Positions 33,346 through 45,419 of a stretch of DNA of 64,000 nucleotides are shown piece by piece (the first letter of the stretch is position 1; each line of letters starts with the position of its first letter). This DNA is from Berberis thunbergii (lineage: Eukaryota; Streptophyta; Magnoliopsida; Ranunculales; Berberidaceae): contig QNQO01010706.1 in assembly GCA_003290165.1 (NCBI GenBank), forward strand, positions 143,135 through 207,134, read 5' to 3'. The position numbers and the translations under genes are program-made. The notes under the pieces were generated by a model. The model saw nothing but the letters and a program-made list of their open reading frames with translations. It did no database searches and had not been told where the DNA came from.

Positions 33346-36300
33346 TGATCTCCTTGTTTCAATTTTGGATCGCCAAAGAGGGAGACAGATACCAAGGTAG
33401 GAAAGATGTTAAAGCTTAAGATTATTTTGTTGTTGTCCTGTTGATTTTATTTAGAATCCATAATCAAACAAACTCACCTTGTTTTGCAGGGATGGAGAAG
33501 AAATTATTGTTGAGGACCGAAGGCGTGGAGGCGGAGATTAGAGGCGGCGAATCAATTTTTTTCGTTCAATTGTGATACGAGATTTGTTATTGTAATTCTT
33601 AGTTTTATAAGAGGGGCAAGATGGAATTTTAAGGGGGGCAAAGGATGAAATTGTATATGCTCTGATAGAGTTTTTTCAAAACCTAAGGGGGTCAATTGAC
33701 CCCCTTACCCAAGCTGTAGATCCACCCCTGTGCACACCTACCTTTAACTTGCGTACATCATCTCTATCTAACGTAGGCAAGGGTATTCATGAACTAGCAG
33801 TCGCGACAAGCCTTCCATCTTTTCGGGACTGGAGTGAATAGAGCTTGTAGTAACGCCGTACCTCTATGAACAATCACCAAAGTATAGTCACAAATACTAG
33901 ACTTGTATTGAGATTTTTTTTTTTTTTTTTTTGCAAAATAAACAACAAAGTAGAACAATAATTAGAGACGTCTATGGTGATAGTTTTTAGCAAAATAGAC
34001 AACAAAGTAGTATTCTAATAAGAAATGTACATAGTGATTATTTGCGAGCTCCCTTTACTCCAAATCATTAAAGCAGAAGGCGAGGTCGACTCCTGGATTA
34101 TGCACACCTTTAATATGCATACATCATCTCTCTCTAATGCAGACAAGGGCGTTCATGAACTAGCAGTTGCAACAAGCCTTCCATCCTTTCGGGACTAGAG
34201 TGAATAGTTTGTAGTAACACCGAACCTCTACGAAGAATCACCAAAGTATAGTCACAAATACTAGACGTATATTGTGCTATTTTTTTGCAAAATAAACAAC
34301 AAATTGAAACAATAATTATAGATGTTGATGAGACATCAAATAGTCACTCAATCATAGTCGTACACGTGGCATGGACTAACCCTACACGTAAAAGGCTTCA
34401 GCACAGTCCCAAACTCTCCATATGCAAGACTATTGTTCAACCCGTAAGTCAATCGCCCAAACCCAAGACACGCTAGCCCTAGAGGCACGATTTGGTCCAA
34501 GACAATAAGGCCCGAACAATGAATCTCAGACCTGTCACAGGCCCAAGATCCACTCACACGAAATCAACTTTAGCTCAATCAAGCATTGGGTCCTAAACAT
34601 AGCCAATTGCCAAAGTACTCAGTTATGCAACATGTAAGACCTTATGCGAGATCTCCTCCCTCCATCACGCCCTCGCTTGCAGGGATAATTGGTGAGGGAA
34701 AGCTCGTTATAAGAATCGATGAAATAAGGAAAAAATACACACAATATACGTGAGTATACACACTGCAAGTCTATATTCAGTTTTTACTCTTTCTCAAACC
34801 GGTATCTGACTTAAGCATTGGAGTGCCTTCGGTCACCATAGTTGTGATACCCTTGTGTGGGCGGACCTGAGGGAGAGGGTGAGGGAAAAGCCCAAAAGGC
34901 CATGGATCCCAAGAGGATTGACCAACTACAAATAGGAAATCACAGTCCCACATCGCCTGGGTGCGGGAGGGTAATATACTATATATGTACGAGATTGGAT
35001 CTACAAAGTACTACACGTTTTAAAGCCGTGCGAGCCTTGGGCCCAAAGCTAACAATATAGTACTCTGTGGATCGGGTCGTGACAGAATGGTATCAGAGCC
35101 TGACCCAACCGAAAGTGTGTTAATGAGGATGTTGGGTTCTTAAGGGGGTGAATTGTGATACCCTTTTGTGGGTGTACCTGAGGGGGAGGGTGTGGAAGAA
35201 GCCCAAGAGCCCATGGATTCAAAGAGGGTTGACAAGCTCCAAAGAAAAGATAATAATCCCACATTGCCTGGGTTCGGGAGCGTGATGTAATATATATGTA
35301 CGAGTGTTATTCACATAATTATTACATAATATATCCCTTAATTTATATATGTTAGTGTTTCGATTATTATATTTTATAGTAATTATTTCGTTTTCATGTC
35401 TTTGCAGGAATTTGAGCGTGAATGATGAAATCGTATTAAGGCGGTAATTTAAGGAATAACAATTGGTCGATTCTAGCGGTGGTACAAAGTAGAGGATCAC
35501 ATAACTAAACCTAAACCTAATTTAACCTAAGCCCAAACCCAAAATGCTAACTCAAAATCAAGCCCATAAACCCAAACCCAATGCCAAGCCCAAGCAAACC
35601 CAAATAATATTTTCCCAATTATCCTATGTAGTTTTGATTTTTTTTTCCTTAAATCACTCATTGAATTGTCTCCTTAACTTGTCCATATTCATTTTTCCCT
35701 AAGTCTCTATAAATACAAAAATTCAATGGATGAGAAAGGGAAGGAAGAGAAGGGAAGAAAAAAAAACAGTAGAAAATCAAATCCTCTTTCCTTCAGAGAG
35801 TGATTCTCATCACCATCCCAACCAAGCAAATCTAGGTTTTCTCTCCTTCATCCCTCACCTGTCTCGCTTCACCTCGCCACCACCACCACCACCACCGTGA
35901 AACAGGGCGTGACAATCCTGTTTCACGTTAAAAAATTCACTCTGCCATCGTCCCTGTCCCTTTCCCTGTTCCACCACGCAACACAACCACCACCACCACC
36001 GAGCACCACCATCAGAAACCTTCCTCATTCCCTGTTCTCACCGTAACAAACAACCACCATAGCACACTGCCTCGCCACAGAACAGGGAGCGCCTCTCGCC
36101 CATTCTCGTCCTCTCTCCCATCTCTCTCTGCATGTTATTCTTATTCAGTAACGCGAGCCACCATCACCACCAAGTCTCTCGCACTGAAATAGAAGAACAT
36201 GAGCCACCACAGAGCATCGCGACCCGCCCTGTTCCACCACCTCACGACAGAGCATAGCGCCTCTCGCCCGCTCTCGTCATTTCTTCGTCTCGACCCTCCA

Positions 36301-36451
36301 TCTTGTCTCCCTCTCACACGGTCACCATCGCAAGCATCATCACCCGAGCACCACCACTGCCACAGGAGCAGAAACAGGGGAGTCCACTTCGATCTTTTTT
36401 TTTGTGTTTTCATCACATCTCTCTCTGTTCTTCCATTTCTCTCTCTCTTTT

Positions 36452-36669
36452 TGACAAAATTATGGCCAAACTCTCCCTTTTCATTCATTCATCAGAGATA
36501 TAAGTACCCTAGCAAACTTAGGAAACCAAAATACAATAGGAAACCTAACAATCGAAGGAAACAAATCATCAGCCATAGGAAGGTCTTCCTAACCCCATAA
36601 AACTCTAACAGATATGCTTAAAATAGAATAGAATATATTTTCCTAATAAGAGGATATATTTTCCTAATA
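36452..36669 (-). repeat. Copia 3' LTR (218 bp)
   Basis: On the plus strand TGACAAAATTATGGCC ... TTTTCCTAATA, near-identical to 41121-41366 except for a 28-bp block present twice in the other copy. Confidence 0.92.
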
Positions 36670-38619
36670 CCTCCCCGCAAGTTGGAGCATGAGGGTTAAA
36701 AATGCCCAACTTGCCAAGGAGATAATCAAACTGCGATTTGCCCAAAGCCTTTGTGAAAATGTCGGCCAACTGATCAGTTGTCGGCACATAAGAAGGAGCA
36801 ATAAGACCATCCTGAATAGCATCACGAACGAAGTGACAATCAACCTCAATATGCTTCGTACGTTCATGAAATACAGGATTCTGCGTAATGTATATTGCAG
36901 ACTGACTATCACAAAAAAGGGGAACAACCTTGGGATGAAGTACCCCCAAACTCAATAATAAACCTTTCAACCATTTCAACTCACACGTTATTGCCGCCAT
37001 AGAACGATATTCCGCCTCAGCCGAAGAACGAAAAATCGTATGTTGCTTCTTAGTTTTCCAAGCAATCGGAGAATGACCCAAAAACACCAACCACCCCATC
37101 AGGGACCTCCGAGTAATAGGACAAGCAGCCTAATCAGAATCACACCAACCTGTCAAAGACAATTCACTATCCGAGCGCAGTAGAATACCGTAACCCGGAG
37201 TACCTTTCAAATATCGGACAACTCGTAATGCAACATCCCAATGCTCCTGTCTTGGTTGCCGCATACACTGAGATAACACATGAACCGAGTACGTCAAATC
37301 AGGATGAGTGACCGCCAATTAGACCAAACGCCCCACCAAACGCCTATAAGACTCAGGATCCGAGAGAAGAGAACCAGTGGCACGCGCCAATTGATGGCTT
37401 TGTTCGATTGGAGACATAGCAGGCTTCGAACCTAAGAGACCCACCTCCGAAATAATATCAAGTGCATATTTACGTTGACAAAGAAACAACCGTGCAGAGC
37501 TCCGGGCAACCTCAATACCAAGGAAGTATTTAAGAACCCCTAGGTCCTTCATATGAAAATAGGTGCTAAGGTATTCTTTAAAAAGAGTCAAAGCAGCAAA
37601 ATCATTCCAGAGAGTATCAAATCATCAACATACACGAGCACATTAATTTGAACAAACCCCTTTGTATAAGTAAAAAGGGAATAATCAGAATAGAACTGTA
37701 AAAAAACCATACCCTTTTAAAGCTGACACGAGCTTAGCAAACCAACATCTAGGAGCCTGTTTCAATCCATATAGAGATTTACGCTACCGACATACCAAAC
37801 CAGGTTCATCAGATGTAAAGCCAGGAGAGAGTTTCATATAGACCTCCTCATCTAGATCCCCGTGCAGGAAAGCATTGTGTACATCCATCTGATGCAACTT
37901 CCAATTTTTAGAAGCGACAATCGCAAGGAATGCACGAACAGTCGTCATCTTTGCCACCGGAGCAAATATCTCGTCATAATCTATCACTTCGGTTTGATGA
38001 TTACCGAAAACAACTAAACGAGCCTTCAATCTCTCAATACTAGCATCAGATTTGTACTTTATTTATACATTCATTGACTACCAAGAGCCTTCTTCCATGA
38101 AGGTAATTGTTCCATAGTCCACGTCCCATTGTCTTCCAAGGCCCGCATCTCTTCTTGCATAGCGGCGCGCCACCCTGCATCTTTTACAGCCTCCTTAAAA
38201 GATTGTGGCTCTTTTTCTGCTATAACAACTGCAATAAAATTTCGGTGTCGCACAAAAAATCTGTCACAACTAACATAATGTGCTATAGGATAAGGCGTAC
38301 CAGAGGGAAGTGAAGATGTAGAAGCAGGTGAAGTGGAGGATGGACTATTTTTCTTCACTATAGTATGTGTAACAAAGTCACGGAGCTTAACCGATGAATA
38401 CTTTTCCCAAAAGCCACGACCTAAAGGCTCGCATGTCGGAGCATCTCCCGACACTGCCCCCTGAATCATGCGTATGAGAAGGCGTAGGCAAAGCTCGTAG
38501 CCGCGGTGCAGTGAGCATGGGCTGCAAAGGCGTGGTGGTGGGCTGTGTTGTGGCTTGAGGCTGCTGGTCTGGAGCAGACCTGGGCATGGGAGGTCGTACT
38601 TGCTGTACCTCCTCATCAT
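36605..38619 (-). pseudogene. Copia pol C-terminal half: reverse transcriptase and RNase H (broken)
   Basis: The RT start (38029-37784) reads [20 protein letters not shown] and [15 protein letters not shown]. The YVDD box (NVLVYVDDLIL) lies near 37625-37650. Then come LFKEYLSTYFHMKDLGVLKY, FLGIEVARS, LTYSVHVLSQCMRQP and VVRYLKGTPG. RNase H shows FRSSAEAEYRSMAAITCELK, FCDSQSAIYI, HIEVDCHFVRDAI and TTDQLADIFTKAL. TAG near 37130 and 37320, plus frameshifts near 37600-37780, break the frame. All key RT and RNase H motifs are still recognisable, so decay is moderate. Confidence 0.88.
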
Positions 38620-39732
38620 TCTCTAAAAAATCCTTAAAATCCACAACCCCCCCTTCATTCAGATCACCATGGATGTCATTGCGAGGATCGATATTAGTAG
38701 CCTCAACATCAAGATATGGGAACACTTTCTCATAAAACTTTACATCCCTTGACACAAAAAAATCTTGCTTGTCCAAATCAAACAAATACCAACCCTTCTT
38801 GCCAAACGGGTATCCCACAAAGACACATTTACGACTCCTACTGGCAAACTTATCACCGTTCGCCTTCTGATTATGAGCAAAGCACAGTGAACCGAAAACA
38901 CGCAATTCACTAAAGGAAGGCGGACTACCAAACAAGACTTCATATGGAGTTTTATTGCCAAAAATACTAGAAGGTGTCCGATTGATTATATGAGCAGCGG
39001 CAAGGGCACATTCCCTCCAAAAATAAATCGGTAGACCACCCTGAAATCGTAGTGAACGAGCAACATTCAAAATATGTTTATGTTTCCCTTCTACCCGACC
39101 ATTTTGTTGAGGAGTACCCACACAAGAAGTTTGAAACAATATTCCATTGACCAAAAAATAATCCTTGAGGCAATTAAATTAAGTACTATTATCACTACAA
39201 ACAATCTTCAATTTCTGAGAAAATTGTCTATCAATCATAGCAATAAAGGACATAAACATTTTAAAAACCTCCGTTTTATCAATTAACAGATAAACCCACA
39301 CAGTGCGGGAGAAATCGTCCATCAGTGTCAAAAATAGCGAGCACCACAAGACGAGGGTGTATCATATGGCCCCCATAAATCACAATGTACTAACTCGAAA
39401 ATTCGAGTAGATTTATTTTCACTTAATGGAAAACTATCCCTAGAATGTTTAGCACGATGACAAACTTCACATGCTTTATTCAAGTTACCACTAGAATTGC
39501 TGAAAAAAGGAAACAACTTCACTACTTTCTCGGAAGGATGATCCAATCTGCTATGCCATAGCTCCAAAGAAGTCGAAGCAGCAACTGAAACTGCTTTCAC
39601 CTTTGTCTCCTCCCGTAAGTAGTATAGTCCATCCCTTCTGTCACTCGTTCCAATCACCTCCCTCGTGTGTCGGTCCTGGATAGCACACAAGTCAGAGTTA
39701 GTTATGAATTCACAATTTATATCATCACTCAA
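38387..39732 (-). pseudogene. Copia integrase (broken)
   Basis: The pre-integrase zinc finger (39590-39400) shows LWHSRLDHPSEKVV and ACEVCHRAKHSRDSF, an HHCC pattern. The core begins ELVHCDLWGPYDTPS (first catalytic Asp), then a broken stretch at ~39330-39155. ORF 39154-38387 has TPQQNGRVEGKHKHILNVAR (the catalytic Glu), FWRECALAAAHIINRTPS, TPYEVLFGSPP and KCVFVGYPFGKKGW. A frameshift in the core near the second Asp makes it a pseudogene. Confidence 0.87.
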
Positions 39733-39816
39733 TTGTGAAGCCGAAATTAAATTGCAATTTAATTTTGGAACATAAAGAACATGTTTAAGAATAATTTTGT
39801 TAGTAAGTTTGACAAA

Positions 39817-41072
39817 TCATTCCTTCAATGCAACAACGTTTTGACCATCCGGGAGACCAACAGAACAGGGAGTCACATTTCTTAAATCCGACAAATACGT
39901 CAAATCTCCCGTAACATGATTGGAGCACCTAGTAAAAATAATCCACTTACCATTCAACCGATTAGGGGGAGGTTGAGGAGTGCCGAAAACGGCCATAAGA
40001 GCCTGCCACTGTTCGGCAGAAAAACCTGGTAGAGGTGCAGGTGACGAAGAATCGGGCTGTGCGATCAGTGCCTGGTCAGATGTGGCCTTGTTGGCCTTGA
40101 CGTTTCTACAGCCACGTCCAGCAGAAAGTGGCGTAGCAGTGGCTTGTTTGTCACGAACAGCAGCCCCATTCGTCGCACCTTTAGACCCATACTTCTCAAT
40201 GAACCACTCTGGAGTGCCGTGCAACTCAAACCAGGTGGTGTCGTCATGACCCGTCTTGTGGCAGTGTGAGCAGACCAGGGCAACCTTCTCGGCTCGAGTA
40301 AGGCATGGTTTTGAACAATTGTCCATACGTACCGCAAAGCCAGCAACTTCAGATGCCTCGTCTTTAATGCGTGCTATCCCCCTAACTCTTTCCTCTTGAG
40401 CTATTGTTTGGATAGCTCTATTTAGTGATGGCAGGGGGTCTTGAGACAAGAGAGTAGAACGCAGGGAGGCATAGTATTCGAAAACCAAACCAAGCAGGAA
40501 TTGATGTAATCGATCTCCCTCACGCCTTCCGAATGTTGTTTACCTACACCACAAGTACACTGGCCACACTTGCAAGAGATTAAGGGTTCGTGTTTATCTA
40601 GTTCATCCCACAACACAGTCAATTTGCCGAAATAAACCGCAATGGGCATAGTCTTGGTCTGCTCACAGCGATTTATGTTAGATTTTAGTTGTTGTATTCT
40701 TGGACCATTGACAAGACAAAATATTTCATTCAAATCATCCCACAATCGTTTTGCATCATCATAATTTGATAACATAGATTTTACCTCCGAGTCGATCATG
40801 TTCATGAGCCAAGAAACAAACATGCAGTGAATCGTAATCCAATCATCCTTCGTGCAAGGGGGAACCAGGTCTTTAATGGAGCCATCAAGGAAACAAAAGT
40901 TTCAACAGGAAGTAAGGGCAACACGAATTGCGTGAGACCAATCATCGAAGTTGTCGAGTTTGAGGCATACCGGAGTGATAAAATCCCCAGGCCTATCTTG
41001 CGGCCCTAGACAGAATGGTGAATTAGCCTCGATCTTTGGAGGCTGTGATGGAGGAGTCTCTCCGCCATCCAT
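39817..41072 (-). pseudogene. Copia gag (broken)
   Basis: Starts at ATG 41072 (MDGGETPPSQPPK) just downstream of the PBS. DDWSHAIRVALTSC is followed by an in-frame TGA at about 40900, then WLMNMIDSEVKSMLSNYDDA, KRLWDDLNEIF and VYFGKLTVLWDEL. The CxCGxCxC block CKCGQCTC at ~40560 is typical of this gag family (UBN2 type). After a frameshift the frame continues through LVCSHCHKTGHDDTTWFELH, a zinc knuckle with Trp in place of the last Cys. A retroviral-type protease remnant should follow near 39900 (WIIFTRCSNHVTGDL, where D-S-G/A is usual). Confidence 0.85.
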
Positions 41073-41107
41073 AGCAAGCAATCAGGAGAGAAGAAAAAGT
41101 TTAGGTA

Positions 41108-41120
41108 GGCTCTGATACCA
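41108..41120 (-). other. Copia primer-binding site
   Basis: The minus strand reads TGGTATCAGAGCC, directly adjoining the LTR and exactly complementary to the initiator tRNA-Met 3' end. Confidence 0.93.
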
Positions 41121-41366
41121 TGAAAAAATTATGGCCAAACTCTCCCTTTTCATTCATTCATCAGAGATATAAATACCTCAGCAAACTTAGGAAACCAAAA
41201 TACAATATGAAACCTAACAATCGAAGGAAACAATAGGAAACCTAACAATCGAAGGAAACAAATCATCAGCCATAGGAAAGTCTTCCTAACCCCATAAAAC
41301 TTTAATAGATATGCCTAAAATAGAATAGAATATATTTTCCTAATAAGAGGATATATTTTCCTAATA
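41121..41366 (-). repeat. Copia 5' LTR (246 bp)
   Basis: Same as 36452-36669 but with a tandem 28-bp duplication (unit GAAACCTAACAATCGAAGGA plus AACAATAG) at ~41209-41264. On the minus strand the LTR begins TATTAGG, so TG has become TA in both copies. Confidence 0.92.
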
Positions 41367-42244
41367 CTTTTGAAGGTTCCGGAGTATCTTGGAGGACGAA
41401 GGAGCTCGCGAGGAGCACGAAGAAAGAAGGAGAAGCGACGCTGCTCGCTGGAGACAACGACCAGAGGGCATTGCAGAATTCGGGCAGGAACCAATTGATT
41501 TTCAAATCAGTTGGTTATTGGCACCCCGAGCATCTCTTTGAGCAGCCACCGAGCTTTTGTAGTTCATTTTCTCGGGATTCTTGTAGTAAATCAAGTTGAC
41601 ACTACTGGCCCTCACTGGGATCTGCTGAGCCACACTGGACCTGTTCTTGTTTGCACCCTGCTGATTGCTCTGTAACACCACATTGATTAAAGTCTCAAAC
41701 CCTAGAATTAATTTCATTTTACTTTATTATTCCATGATTAATATTAATTGATTTGCAATTTATAATATTTTACTTTCACCAATATGTCATGCATCTTAGG
41801 TTGTTAGAAAAATATTATGTTATAAATCAAACATGTTTTGATTGAATAATTAAACTTGTGATTAATTGTGCCCTAAAAAGACAATTAATGCTAGGAGTTT
41901 ATACATTGCTAGAGTCATTTATTTGAGATTAGAATAATAAGAAAATTGAATATAATTTTAGGAGCTTGAAAAATATTTTGCACATTGTGGTTTCCCTCCA
42001 ATTCTTTTCTTTTATTTATTGTTATTTTTATTACTTTTGTTTAACTCGAATTTTTAAATACTGTAACCCCCCATTTTCTCAAAATTAGTTTAATTAAATT
42101 ATTAAATTCAATGTAGTCCACCTTCCTTGTGGGATCGACTCGTACTTGCCGTTGTCTACCAGTTAGACACCATGCATTTGCGGTTATTACAAGTGAGATT
42201 TATTAGCTTATTAATTTAGGGTAAAAAAATTCGCATCAAGTTTT

Positions 42245-42262
42245 TGGCGTCGTTGCCAGGGA
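42245..42262 (+). other. Athila1 primer-binding site
   Basis: TGGCGTCGTTGCCAGGGA, close to the tRNA-Asp 3'-end complement TGGCGCCGTTGCCGGGGA that is usual in Athila elements. It lies six bases after the LTR. Confidence 0.88.
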
Positions 42263-43697
42263 AGGTAGCGGTGTAATTGAATTTAAGATTTATTTTAACT
42301 AATTATAAAAAAATTCAATATTCAAAAAAAAAACAAAAATTTTATTTTTATTTTTATTTTGCTAATTTCTTTTTACACTCACTTCGTTTTATTTGTTTGA
42401 TTTTGCAGAATAAACACTTCTCGAGGAAATTGGACGATCCTGCAAAACATCAAACGAATTTTTTAAAATTTTTATTTATTTTTTTATTTTGTGAGGAGAG
42501 TTTTAATTTTATTTTCACCTCGTTTTACGAGTGTGTGGTATAATAATTTTTGAGAACTCTACTGTTTTTTATTTTGTTTAATCACCAAAAAAAAACCCCA
42601 AAATTTTCAAAGTCAAAAGAAATTATAGGGAAACAATTTTAATTGTTACCCAATAATTTTTTTATGATTTAGAAATCTGACTTCTAAGACCAAGACCAGT
42701 AATTTGATTGCATATGATTGAAACTGATAAAAAGAAGTCAGACATTTTTTTGGATTGTGCTAACTTTTTGTGCAGAATAGAATACGCACACTGTAAGTAT
42801 TTCTATCACACGCAACGTATTAGCGACCCGGGTGCTTTGTGTTATTGTTTGAAATTGTGTGATTAGTTGTTTAATTTCTGTAATTATGGATGCTAAACTT
42901 TAGTAATTCATAATGAGCAGACCCAACTTCTAAATAGAAACTGGTGAGACTTAATATCCCCAACTCATCACTCCAGATGTGTGCAACCAATAGCCAAACA
43001 TAATTAAAATCAATTAGCAAGTTAAATAGAGCCATCTTTTAGGTACGGTGTTCATAGGACAACCAAGACAAAGGTGAGTCCAATCAATTTTGTGTTGACC
43101 AAAGCTAAAAGTGACGATGGGTTTAATCATTCAATGAACCCCGAGAGGCCACTGCCACAAGGGTAATTTACCCGGTACGCCGAGTCATAAGTAAGCTACG
43201 ATCCACAAGAAGGATTGGTGTAACTAACAATTTTGGGTTAGGAACACAAGCCTCAAGTGTGCATTTAACATCACATCGTTCTCAAATCTATTGTCTTACA
43301 GAGCGGTAGCACAAGGAAGTACTTAATTGGACCATTGTGACCTCCTCTTGTGCGATAATCCGGTTTCTTTGAAACAAAACTCTAGCCTACTGATTTTGAA
43401 CTTTGTGGTGTAAAGTATACACTCTTAGGATCATCTTGTAGCACCCATTGCTCTAATATAAAGATTACATAAGAAATAATCTGTCTCCCAAAGATAAAAA
43501 GATAATTAATCTAAAAAACACTAATTGCTTAGGGAGGCATTTTTTCTTGTGCATCAATTGGTTGCTGATTGTGTTTGAGTTTGTGCTTGATTTTTTAAGG
43601 TTAGTAAACATTTCAAACCTCATTTGGTTTAGACCCGTTTATGCGTATTTGGGAACTAGATTAAAGAGGTAGACTAATTCGAGAGGATCCCGTAGAG
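42263..43697 (+). other. Athila1 untranslated leader
   Basis: 1.4 kb of AT-rich sequence between PBS and gag without a conserved ORF. The 88-aa ORF at 42277-42543 is Phe/Lys-rich chance coding. Confidence 0.6.
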
Positions 43698-45419
43698 TTG
43701 TTTGAAGTCCCCATTGACCTTCTAGAATCTTTCTCCTTGTCGAGTGAGACCACTGAAATGGCTGGAGAGAGAGCATTTAATGATTATTTCTCTCCACGTT
43801 CCAATAACACCCCATCTTGCGTTATCTTACCTGAGACCACTGCAAGTAGTTTTGAGCTAAAACCATCAATTATCCACCTTTTGCCTTCCTTTTATGGTCT
43901 AGAAAAAGAGGATCCCTATCTTCATGTCAAAGAGTTTCTTGACTTTTGTGCTACTCTGAAATATCCCAATTTTTCTGATGATTCAGTTCTTCTTAGGATG
44001 TTCCCCTTTTCTTTAAAATATAGGGCGAAGTCATGGTTAAACTCCTTAGAAACTGGAACCATCGACACTTGGGATACCCTATCAGGAAAATTTTTGACAA
44101 AATATTTTCCTATTCATAAAATAAATGTCATCCGAAGAGATATATCTAATTTTCAACAGAAAAAGGGTGAGCATTTCTATGAATGTTGGGAAAGATTCAA
44201 TGAACTCATTGCTAGGTGTTCCCACCACGACTTTGAAAAGTGGCGCTTGGTTCAATACTTTCAAGACGCGTTAACCCCTCAAAACCGTCGAATGATTGAC
44301 GCCACTAGTGGTGGGTCACTTATGAAGATGAGTGCTAATGATATTTGGGAATTCTTTGAAGTTATTTCTGAAAATTCTCAACAATGGGATTATTCAAGAA
44401 AATACTCGGATAGGTGAAAGGGTGGTTTGTATGAAGTAAGGGATACATCATCTACCCCTCATCTTCCCCATTTTTCAAGGTTGGAAGCAGTTGTAATGAC
44501 AATGGCACAAAATATCTATGTATATCTGGAAAAGTCACAGCCATTAGTCCAAACCAATGTTCCATCCGAGGTTTGTGCTGCATGTTCAAGTTCTAGTCAT
44601 TCCACATCAGACTGTCACTTGAAAAATGTGTACCTTGCTTATTTTGCTGAGCAAGTCAATGCATTCAATACCTTTAGGCAATCTGGTTATAATCCACATT
44701 CAAATTTTTACAATCTAGGTTTAGCCAAGCACCCTAATCTCTCATGGGCCCATGGTCAACATCAAGGAGGCCCAGTTGTTATCCCTCAAGCTCTTCGAGC
44801 TCCAATTCCTGCTCATAGGCCTCAATTCAATCAAGATGTACCTCCCTCTAACACTCAAAGTTTTCAGGATACATTGAACCAATTTATGCAGAGAACATGA
44901 ACCATACTTGAACAAAACTCTCAGTCTATCACCGAACTAAGAGCTACTTTTCAACAACAATCTCAAGCCATCCAAAAGCTTGAGATGACTGTGAGTCAAA
45001 TAGAAAAATCCTTTCCTGAAAGAGAAGCATGAAGATTCCCTGGTCAACCCATTCAAAATCCTAAGGGCCAATTCAAAATAGGCAGTGCATCTCAGCCACG
45101 CAATGAAGATGTCAAATCTATCATCACCCTTAGGAGTGGAAAACAAGTTGACAACCAAATTAGAATGCCTAATATGATTGATCCTGAATCCCAATCCACG
45201 CCAAAGCAAGTCACACCTCCATCTGAGAAGGAGGCTGATAAAACATCATCTTCTCAAGAGGATTATCATCTTGACTCTGATCCCACCAAGGCATCCTATA
45301 TGCCTAGAGCCTCATTTCCATCGCGGTTAGTTCCAGCGAAGAAAGGAACAAATGCCAACGATATAATGGAAATTTTTAAACAAGTTCAAATCAATATTAG
45401 ATTTAATGACAAGTGTTAA
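43698..45419 (+). pseudogene. Athila1 gag (three in-frame stops)
   Basis: One frame is readable for ~570 codons. The start may lie slightly upstream of MFEVPIDLLESFSLSSE. The Athila capsid core reads FYGLEKEDPYLHVKEFLDFC, LKYRAKSWLNSLETGTIDTW, FLTKYFPIHKINVIRRDISN and GEHFYECWERFNELIARC. CAACSSSSHSTSDC (~44576-44617) is the zinc-knuckle-like motif. Stops: TGA at 44415, TGA at 44898 and TGA at ~45030. The tail has IITLRSGKQVDNQ, the usual gag-protease linker. The frame ends at TAA 45417 where a deletion has removed the protease start. Confidence 0.9.

Larger units (their letters stand above)
29492..33730 (-). mobile_element. Complete hAT-superfamily DNA transposon (4.24 kb)
   Basis: The ends CAGGGGCGGATCTA and TAGATCCACCCCTG are inverted with one mismatch and flanked by a perfect 8-bp TSD, TGCACACC (29484-29491 and 33731-33738). 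G-rich subterminal tracts lie near both ends (29520-29528; 33630-33640 and 33697-33712). The transposase gene is on the minus strand. Its upstream part (32042-33730) holds simple-sequence repeats and a probable non-coding leader. Confidence 0.93.
28960..34325. repeat. Tandem array, 4 units of ~280-370 bp, split by a hAT element
   Basis: Units are marked by GGGCATTCATGAA-like sequence at 28975, 29252, 33780 and 34147. They share CCTTCCATCCTTTCGGGA, GTGAATAGAGCTTG, GCAAAATAAACAACAAAGTA and GAGCTCGACTCCTGG. Spacings are 277 bp, ~288 bp (after removing the hAT element) and 367 bp; the third unit has an internal partial duplication. The fourth unit is cut by Tat2 at 34325. Identity and origin are unknown, and no ORF is conserved. 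Confidence 0.85.
36452..41366 (-). mobile_element. Ty1/copia element (Ale-like), nested in the Athila1 5' LTR
   Basis: A 4.9-kb element on the minus strand. LTRs are 36452-36669 (218 bp, 3' LTR) and 41121-41366 (246 bp, 5' LTR), with a perfect 5-bp TSD CTTTT (36447-36451 and 41367-41371). Order on the minus strand: LTR, PBS, gag, integrase, RT, RNase H, PPT (GGGGAGG next to 36670), LTR. The integrase-before-RT order defines copia. Short LTRs and the gag type suggest the Ale/Retrofit lineage. The empty site can be read from the uninterrupted 3' LTR at ~50925-50945. Confidence 0.9.
35305..42238 (+). repeat. Athila1 5' LTR, interrupted by copia at 36452-41366
   Basis: Matches the 3' LTR at 49825-51771. 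It contains CCA-rich and CT-rich tracts (35870-36420) that give spurious His/Pro/Ser-rich ORFs. The downstream half is 41372-42238 and ends AATTCGCATCA. Confidence 0.88.

Noticed and set aside
28960..34325. CRISPR-like array
   Set aside because: Repeat units are long (280-370 bp), adjacent and without unique spacers; this is plant nuclear DNA.
34843..35153. Cassandra-type TRIM with 5S rRNA promoter in the LTR
   Set aside because: No 5S-like A box, IE or C box could be seen in the 242-bp LTR.
36199..36600. ORFs in the Athila1 5' LTR (36199-36600, 36303-36503, 36141-36488 minus)
   Set aside because: Same low-complexity LTR DNA; the first two also run into the nested copia LTR.
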